64,000 bases of DNA from Sialis fuliginosa (lineage: Eukaryota > Arthropoda > Insecta > Megaloptera > Sialidae). The notes under the pieces are model-generated. The model did no database searches. It was given only the letters and a program-made list of their open reading frames with translations, and was not told the origin of the DNA. Position numbers and translations under genes: made by a program. Every line of letters starts with the position of its first letter. The first letter of the stretch is position 1. Positions 57,192-64,000 of the stretch are shown piece after piece. The DNA is taken from the NCBI GenBank assembly GCA_961205875.1, contig OY540813.1, forward strand, positions 32,149,001 to 32,213,000, given 5' to 3'.

Positions 57192-57353
57192 TTACATCTT
57201 GCTGCGTTCTTCGTGCGCTTTCTTGACGATGGCCAGCTTGGAGTGCGGGTCTAGAACAGGCAGGTCGATATATGGCGAGTCGCGCGTTCCATGTAACATC
57301 AGCGTCCATTCCTTGATGAACCCTCTTTGAGGTGCTTGAGAATTGAAACTCAC
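57192..57353 (-). CDS. amon: C-terminal exon of proprotein convertase 2 (amontillado-like)
   Basis: The exon encodes 53 residues plus stop. It opens after a good 3' splice site on the minus strand (TTTGTGTTGCAG before 57353). The product contains APQRGFIKEWTLMLHGTRD, then PYIDLP, DPHSKLAIVKKAHEE and SKM-stop. This matches the end of the P domain and the short tail of PC2-type kexin/subtilisin endoproteases, where APQKG..KEWTLMLHGT is conserved. PC2/amontillado cleaves prohormones and neuropeptide precursors in secretory granules. Upstream exons with the catalytic domain are not recognised in this window and would lie at higher coordinates. Composition is clearly GC-richer than the neighbourhood, as expected of a conserved exon. 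No obvious AATAAA was found just downstream. Confidence 0.88.
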   Translation of the reverse strand: MSFNSQAPQRGFIKEWTLMLHGTRDSPYIDLPVLDPHSKLAIVKKAHEERSKM

Positions 57354-57749
57354 CTGCAACACAAACATGTGTGGGGTTTGTATAAACAATCAGTATTTTG
57401 AATTTTGTTGTTTTACACCAATTTTTAGAATTTTTAAAGTTAAACTTCTTAAGTGAATTGAAATAATCTCGACACGTTTTAAAATAACATGAAACGCAAG
57501 AGCATAGCTACCGATATAACAAGTGATATAGGGCCCCCGAGCTAGGGGGCCTCCAACATGCATAAGCAAAATATCGTAAAAGAAATATAAAAAAATTGTA
57601 TTTTCCACTTGAAATTTTATTGGTGTATCATACACTGTTATTTTATCTTTATTTAGGTGTACAAAAATAACTTCATTTTATTTATTATCAGTAGCTTCCT
57701 ACTAGTTTTCAAAGAACAAATTTAAAATATTTTTATCTGTAAATTAAAG
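57354..57749 (-). other. Intron upstream of the PC2-like exon
   Basis: AT-rich sequence on the 5' side (minus strand) of the exon. A small palindrome GGGCCCCCGAGCTAGGGGGC at about 57531-57550 looks repeat-derived. The donor end is not in view. Confidence 0.6.
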
Positions 57750-58076
57750 TATACAGGGTGATTTACAACTAGTGTAAAAAAATTTAACTGTAGATCGAGG
57801 ATGTAATTTTAAGCAAAAAACCTTATGTGAACCTATTGGTTGATACTGGATATCGATAACACTTGTTAATACTAAACCTTATATAAAATTTCTTTACTGT
57901 ATCACAATGGGTTCTCAAGATATTAAATAAAATCAATTTTGAATAAAATCTTTGGAGGGCTGTAGCTCCCTCACGAAAAATTACCGGACACATGTTCATA
58001 TAATGTTTTTTGCTTAAAATATTTTTCTCAATCCACGGTTCAAGTTTGTTCCACCTGATATGACTCACCCTGTATA
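57750..58076. mobile_element. MITE with TATACAGGGTGA termini, intronic
   Basis: The perfect 12-bp inverted ends TATACAGGGTGA and TCACCCTGTATA bracket 327 bp. An open frame of 81 codons on the minus strand spans most of it but has no known domain. It lies on the 5' side of the PC2-like exon, presumably in its intron. Confidence 0.85.
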
Positions 58077-58204
58077 TAAATTTAAAAATATCAATTTTAT
58101 CTATAAATTAATATCGAATTAAATAAACGCAGCAATTTGAATTTCTATAGTTTGATGAAAAAAAATAATAAAAAACTAATAATCAAACAATTTAACATAA
58201 AATA

Positions 58205-58886
58205 AAACGACCAAGTGCGTGTTGGGCACGCACATGATAAGTTTCCGTAGTCATTACGATTTATAAACAATAGCTACAGTGTTCGTTATAATTTTCATTG
58301 AAAGTACTAACTAAAAGCTACAATCTGTTTTTTTTTAGATTTTTTGATTGATCAAAAGGTCATTTAACTTTTTTTTGTTTCATTTTAAGAGACCTATCTA
58401 ATGATACCCCACTCAATGGGGTAAGTAAAAAAAATGTGAGTTCACTCTTCAATCTATGGGGGGGGGGGGGGGGGGGGTCCAAAATTTTGTTGACAGTGTT
58501 TGCTATAATTTTCAGTGAAAATACTAATTAAAAGCTACATTCTGATTTTTTTTTCAGATTTTGTGATAATGACATTTAAATGCAAATATATCGTGACTGA
58601 AGGGTTAAAATGAAAATGTCATTTGACATTTTTTGTTGCATTTTAGAAGACCTATCTCAATGGGGTAAGTGAAAAAAATTTGAATTTACTTTTCAGTCTA
58701 TTGGAAGGGGGTCCAATAATTTTTTTTTTTCAAAATCTCGTCATTGTTTTTGGGTTACCAATCTACGTTCGTATACTAAATATTATCTAAATCGGTATAA
58801 AATTTATATAGACGTACGGACGGACGGACGGACGGGTGGACAGAGCTAAACTATAAGGGTTCCTAGTTTTCTACGGAACCCTAAAA
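58205..58886 (+). repeat. Dispersed repeat, copy 2 of the family at 34051-34756
   Basis: Runs from CGACCAAGTGCGTGTTGGGC to TTCTACGGAACCCTAAAA. Contains AGACCTATCTAATGATACC, a CGGACGGACGGACGG run and a G20 homopolymer at 58458-58477. Confidence 0.75.
58458..58477 (+). repeat. G20 homopolymer
   Basis: Twenty consecutive G in an AT-rich repeat. Related copies carry only short G runs here, so this is an expansion or a sequencing artefact. Confidence 0.85.
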
Positions 58887-58930
58887 TAGATATTAGGTGT
58901 ATAATATTTGAAATTTAGACAGTCTTTAAC

Positions 58931-59524
58931 ACTAGAAAGACGGGAGCAGTCATTTGACGGTAACTTCAATTTCAATATTGAATAATTCAAAAACTATTTG
59001 ACTTACCGTACTGAGACTTTGTGACTTTTATTAATACTAGTAGTTAAATGATACTATGTATCAAAATAATTCACATGTCTTTTCTTTATTGTTTAAAATA
59101 TTGATATACCGACAAAGACGGCGGCGGTCTTTTGACGGTTATGATCTGATAAATGTTTTTAATTGTTGTTGAGAGGGTACAACAATAAATACGTATATGA
59201 ATTGCTTTTATTTTATCAGTCAAAGGAGTGGTCAGTATAGTTTCGACCGCCTGTAATTGTGGATCGATATTATTGTGAGTAATTTGTGAAAAAATGTCTC
59301 GAGGGCTTCGAGATAACGAAATACTTTCTATTCTGCAAAATATACCCGAAGATGAAATGTAAAAATTGTGTGTGAATATTAAAATTAATCATACATTAGA
59401 TCTTGTTTTATTTATTTACTTTAAATTTTTTTCGCCACTCATAAAAAAATATATTTACTAAATTTGTAGTCATTTGACCGGTCGCCGTCTTTGTAGGTAG
59501 GTAGATTTTCCCGTCTTTCTAGTG
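58931..59524 (+). mobile_element. piggyBac deletion derivative with TTAA target duplications
   Basis: TTAA at 58927-58930 and 59525-59528 flank perfect 16-bp inverted ends CACTAGAAAGACGGGA and TCCCGTCTTTCTAGTG. TTAA duplication plus CNCTAGAAAGA-type ends are diagnostic of piggyBac-like elements. Subterminal GACGGCGGCGGTC and GGTCGCCGTC are also inverted. At 594 bp it lacks nearly all of the transposase. Confidence 0.93.
59294..59362 (+). pseudogene. piggyBac transposase N-terminal remnant
   Basis: The frame has 22 codons: MSRGLRDNEILSILQNIPED followed by two residues and a stop. This resembles the MSRR..DEEI start common to piggyBac-like transposases. The DDD catalytic core and Cys-rich tail are deleted. 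Confidence 0.75.
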
Positions 59525-59528
59525 TTAA

Positions 59529-60305
59529 TGTGCTATTAAAGAAAATCATCAACAATATTAAAGCAGCTGTGTGCTATTTGCGCGCAACCTTTCCCCCTCC
59601 AACATTCACATACGCAACAACCTTAAAAATCGTGACTCATTGGTTTCTTAAAGTATATATTTATACATATATAACAAAGTGATTTAAAACAAAAAAAAGA
59701 GATCTAAGAATTATGTTCTTTTCAGGGCGATTTTTTGCCTATTTTTCCTGTACTATACGTAAATATAACAATATTTTAAATGTTATTTTAAAGAAAACAA
59801 TGGGAAAATAAAACCAGTTTCAGGCATTTTAAATAACCCGATACATAAAAAACCGTTATAAAATATAATTTGTTTGAATGTGGCCGTGGGCCACAGAAAA
59901 GAGCGCGGCGGGCCACAGGTTGGCCAGCCCTGATATACTAGATACAAATATGTATGTATGTATTTTGACAATATTGATTAATCAAAGTCCTTATTTATTT
60001 TCTCTGTTATATCCATGATCAGTGTATTTGTAGTAGGAACATTTTTGTGTATAATAAAAGAGAATTGAATTGTTTCGTTGTTGAGTGCTTTATTATGTAA
60101 CAGTGGCATATATATTAAATATTGATTGTCAGTTCATTTTCAATTATTTGTAAAAGTATAATGATGTAGCTACTAGCTGGCAGATACTTTATAACGATGT
60201 TTCTCATTTAAAATTTACAAGACTGTGCGTTTTATCTAGTCATTTATTTATGTTTGCGTTGAATTTAAAATGGTAAGAAATTTATTTTGAACATTTCTAT
60301 ATATA
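59529..60305. other. AT-rich stretch with a hAT-like element end
   Basis: Inverse orientation of CAGGGCTGGCCAACCTGTGG ends at about 59932 and continues to GGCCACATTC near 59876. This is the typical terminus of a hAT family, but the partner end was not found, so it is a half element. No host gene is seen. Confidence 0.55.
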
Positions 60306-61378
60306 AAACGGCCATGTTCGTGTTGGGAACTCACACGATAGGGTTCCATAGCCATTCTCACTAGTATTCTCTTCATTTAACATTCTTTATTTGATAATAC
60401 GTATACCTATTTCATGTTGACGAAAGATCAGTGCAATATGTTAAAAATAAAGCCATTTACCTTACTTTTTGGTTATTTTAAGCTCCCAGAGAGTAAAATA
60501 TGTAAACAAAAATTTTTTTTTGCATTGAAAGTCTAAGGGGAGTGTTACGAGTAACCTTCCAATTTATTAAAAAAAAAAAATTATAGTGACACCCGTCTAA
60601 TGTGTAAAAATAACAATTAATTTTTTTTTGGCGCGTGGGGTGGGGTGACACTCTCGATTTTACGTCCCAGTGACGCCACTGCGAAAGATGTAAATTCAAT
60701 AAAAGTGTACGTGTTTATATGACAATTTATAAAAAAAAGTTATTTCAAAATTTTTCATAAACTATTTTTACTACATTATTCGTAATAAGTTTCAGTGAAA
60801 GTACTACTTAAAAGCACATTCTTGATTTTTTTCAGATGTTAAGCATCAATAGTTTAGAAATTAGAGATGGAGTGACGCTCTGATAACCACTTTTAAAAAA
60901 AAAAATATCGTGACTGGAGGGTTAAAATCAAAAGCTCAATAATATTTGCATTTTAGGAGACCTATCTAAAGACATCTCACTCAATTAAGTGAAAAAAAAT
61001 GTGAGTACACTTTTCAGTCCAAAATTTTTTTGACAGTGTTCGTTATAATTTTCATTGAAAGTGCTTTCAAATTTTTTACATCGATAGTTTAGAAAATAGA
61101 GGGGGGGATGCTCTGATAACGCGATTTATTTAAAATAGAAAAGTCCAAAACATTTTTTGTTACATTTTATAATACCTATCTAAAGACTCAACGGGATGAG
61201 TGTAAAAAGTTTTTTTTTTTAATATACTTTTCGTTTATAAAAAGGTAATTTTTTTTTCAAAAATCTTATTATGTTTTTGGGTTGGCACGTCCGTCTACTA
61301 AATTTTATCTTAATCGGTATAAAATTCATATAGACGGAAACACAGACGCATAGAGCGAAACTGCGGAACCCTAAAAAC
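60306..61378 (+). repeat. Dispersed repeat, copy 3 of the family at 34051-34756
   Basis: Starts GGCCATGTTCGTGTTGGGAA and ends TGCGGAACCCTAAAAA. It is longer than the other copies because of extra sequence between about 60400 and 60750, which includes the inverse of CAGTGGCGTCACTGGGACG at about 60665. Open frames inside are not gene-like. Confidence 0.65.
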
Positions 61379-61720
61379 TTTCTACTGGAAAAACAGTCTG
61401 CAACTGTTAGACTCCTGATGAGGACTTCTTGTGAAGTCGAAACACATGTCGAGTGACATATTTTTAGTTTAAGTGCTTAAAAACTTTGATGATTTTGCTT
61501 CTTCGCCATATCGAAGATACTAGAAGCTTGCGATCGTTTTCCAATAAAAAACGTTGTTTTCCGATTTCAAAATTTTCACTAGTTTCAAGTCAAGACAAAC
61601 ACTCTTTTTCATGTCTGTCTGTGTGTCTCCGCTGAATCCTTGTCCCACACATAACTCATGAACCGTTAAACGGATATTAATTAATATCTCAAGAACGACA
61701 CATGTTACGTGAAAATTACA
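61379..61720 (-). repeat. Dispersed repeat, inverse copy of 31855-32100
   Basis: CATATCGAAGATACTAGAAG, CAAGTCAAGACAAAC, a TGTCTGTCTGTGTGTC tract and ACATAACTCATGAACCGTTA correspond inversely to the 32 kb sequence. Confidence 0.65.
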
Positions 61721-63234
61721 TAGAATCTTTTTTGCAGGTATTCAATTTTCTATAAAAAAGACCATTACAACTTCTGTAGTAAATTATCTTTTACGAAGAT
61801 TTATCCCCATTTGCTTAAAAACATCGTCATTTTTTTGTAATCGTTATTTACCTTGAGATATTGAATGCCATTTTGCATAGCAGAAGAATTTAGATTTAAA
61901 TTTAAATTGTTAAAAAATTAAAAATATACGAAAATAATCGGTGTTTATTAAAATTGTTCAATAATTAACTAGCTTTGGTGAATTTAGCACGACGAAGCAC
62001 TGGGCATTGACTTGGCAGATTTTTTATGTCGTTTTACAGGAATTTATAAAAAAAAACAAACAGTTTTATAATCGAAGCATAGGGAAATCTTTTTATCAAT
62101 ATTTTAGGTATTGAATACCAATGGGTGATTATAACAAAAACTGGAATTTTATTCTTACTTGGCCAGATCATATATTGAAGGCACTGATGCGATTTTTAGT
62201 GAATTTTACTTACATAGCTATTGCTATTTTTTATATCATTGTTTTATTTTCCGTTTTTTGTGCGTCTAATTATTAATTATTTTAGTGATATTTTTGAATA
62301 TTAAATAGAAATATAGGGGAGATCAGCTATAAAACGGACATTTGAGATTGACGCAATTTAAAAAAATTAGAATTACAAAAATTATAACAAAATCAATATC
62401 TCTTTTTTAAGTGAGTTTCATAAACATCTATTCGACTCAAAAGTAATAAGAAAGTAATTAAATAAAATGTTTAAAAAAATCATTTTTGTCCGTTTCATGA
62501 CACTAATCGCATTGAAAAGGACAGTGAGTGTGATGAAATGAATTGAAGTACATAAGTGGTACTTATCAAATTTAATTTAATTTAATTTTTGTTAAAATAA
62601 TGTAAACAATTACCAAAGGGACTATATTTCAGTTACTGCCTCCCTGCTAGTAATAATAGCACGGTCATCCCGAGAGAAGAATTTTATATTATAAAGTACA
62701 TGGTGGTACAATATTTACAATTTTGATCTCATAGTGGGGTGGGTAGGTGAAGACTAGGTTTTATATATTTTTTATTTTTTTAACGTCTGAATAATTTTCA
62801 GTTTTGGTTCTTGGTGAAAATACCCCAATAATACCTACTGACTGATGTATGTTTTCCATTGTTTGTAAAATATTTATTCAATATTTTCATTACATAAATC
62901 AATAGATTGATATTTCTTTAACTTTAATAGATGACTATTTTTTTGTCTTTAAGAAGTAAATTACTTAAAATAATGAAGTATTATAATATCCACACTTTTA
63001 ATTGGTTCATTATATTACTGCATTGTACGATTTTGAAGAAAGGTAAATATGAATTTTAACTATAGCATTGTTATATTTCTGGAACGGCTAAGTTACATAA
63101 TATGAGAATGTTTTATTAATTAATAAGTCGCTTTGACTATACGAGACAATTTGTACTCTGTCCCTTATGACTTAAGCATTTGTATATTATAATTAGTTAA
63201 TTATATAATAGTGATGTTAAAATATAAATAACAA
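61721..63234. other. AT-rich stretch without a recognisable gene
   Basis: The region 62630-62720 is slightly less AT-rich but no exon could be supported on either strand. Upstream exons of the PC2-like gene could be missed here by eye. Confidence 0.45.
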
Positions 63235-63520
63235 CTTAAATGTGTATGCCAGAATTTATTAAAGAGAAAAGTAATTGCAAGTTTTTGATTCACAGAATCA
63301 TCATCAGGATTTTAGAAGTAAATAAAAATTTGAAATAACGATTTCTCTATCAAATTTTTATTTCCTTCTTAAAACCTGACGATAATTCTGTGAATTAAAA
63401 GTATTTCTCTTCAAATAAAAATTTAATAAAGATATCGTTATTTCAAATTTTTATTTACTTCTAAAAACCTGACGATAATTCTGTGAATTAAAAGTATTTC
63501 TCTTCAATAAATTTTGACAT
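63235..63520. repeat. Palindromic repeat with 90-bp direct duplication
   Basis: CCTGACGATAATTCTGTGAA followed by TTAAAAGTATTTCTCTTCAA occurs at about 63377 and again at about 63467. An inverse form (TTCACAGAATCATCATCAGG) lies near 63290. AATAACGATTTCTCTATC and GATATCGTTATTTCAAATT also pair inversely. Confidence 0.75.
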
Positions 63521-64000
63521 TTGGGACCATTCATAAATTACGTCACACATATTTCATTTATATTATAATACTATTATCTCTGGTCTAATATTAAAATAGT
63601 CGGGTTACTGATGAAATTTTTATAATTAAAAAATTCTCATTCTGAGCGCTAGAAACATTTTTTTTAGAAACATTGGTTGTTATGTGTCCATAGTCTTTCC
63701 TAATCTAAGTACCTATAATGAACAGTCAACTAAATGTATAAACACATTACATATGTATATGAAATTTAATTTACTATTTGAATTACTATTTATAATCTTT
63801 AGTATCTTCTTTGTCAAATATAATTAATTTTAGAAACCCCGAGTCCAGAAATCGGCGAACTGGAAACAGTTTAACATTTAAACAGAAAACTACGTCAATT
63901 CTGTTTACTGAATATTAAACCCTACACATATATTCTCAGGGTGTTATATAAAGAGAGAAGGAAAATTCAGTGGCGGCTTACGTAGAGTAAAACAGTAACC
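63521..64000. other. AT-rich right edge, nothing firm
   Basis: A GC-richer patch at 63834-63874 follows an acceptor-like TTAATTTTAG on the plus strand, but is too short to call an exon. CAGTGGCGGCTTACG near 63970 resembles a TE terminus running off the edge. Confidence 0.4.

Noticed and set aside
62640-62720. Less AT-rich patch as an upstream PC2 exon
   Set aside because: Minus-strand translations do not resemble P-domain or catalytic-domain sequence and splice signals are weak.
63834-63874. Possible plus-strand terminal exon (acceptor-like TTAATTTTAG, then 13 codons ending in ETV and a stop)
   Set aside because: Too short, all three frames end soon, and no family is recognisable. The final residues do not fit a class I PDZ ligand. 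Left as unproven.

Overview
This 64 kb window is arthropod, most likely insect, nuclear DNA. It is dominated by repeats and mobile elements and holds one recognisable host exon. The host evidence is a C-terminal exon of a proprotein convertase 2 (amontillado-type) gene on the minus strand at 57192-57353. The very AT-rich background and the mix of Ty3/gypsy, hAT, piggyBac, foldback and MITE families fit an insect. I cannot name the species.

Region 1 (1-17780 and 24162-about 26056) is a complex satellite. It alternates CpG-rich G/C-skewed cassettes with palindromic modules of about 220 bp. The modules are packed with AGGTCA half-sites, including many exact matches to the 13-bp ecdysone-receptor palindrome (RGKTCANTGAMCY). 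The cassettes flip strand, and the clear flips fall at the palindromes. Two recent higher-order tandem duplications are visible: 4117 bp (2271-10504) and 2089 bp (12074-16251). The many arginine/proline-rich ORFs here are by-products of the CpG-rich repeat, not genes.

Region 2 (17781-24157) is a young, nearly intact Ty3/gypsy LTR retrotransposon on the minus strand, inserted into the satellite. It has nearly identical LTRs, a 4-bp target duplication, PBS, PPT, gag, pol and a GGGAAAC -1 frameshift site. Gag carries one in-frame stop.

Region 3 (26-40.7 kb) is AT-rich DNA with nested non-autonomous DNA elements: a composite TIR element at 26625-30048, a hAT element at 33996-34979 with perfect 8-bp target duplications, and several foldbacks and hairpins.

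Region 4 (40745-45716) is a complete, very young LTR element without protease, RT, RNase H or integrase. It encodes a gag-like protein split by a frameshift and an unrecognised 410-aa charged protein. It looks non-autonomous and may be an undescribed family.

Region 5 (45.7-64 kb) is AT-rich intergenic or intronic DNA with further foldbacks, a second GGTCA-rich inverted-repeat element (48327-49592), hAT MITEs, a piggyBac deletion derivative (58931-59524) and the PC2-like exon. Upstream exons of that gene should lie beyond 64 kb or unseen to the right of 57353. No rRNA, tRNA or CRISPR array was recognised.
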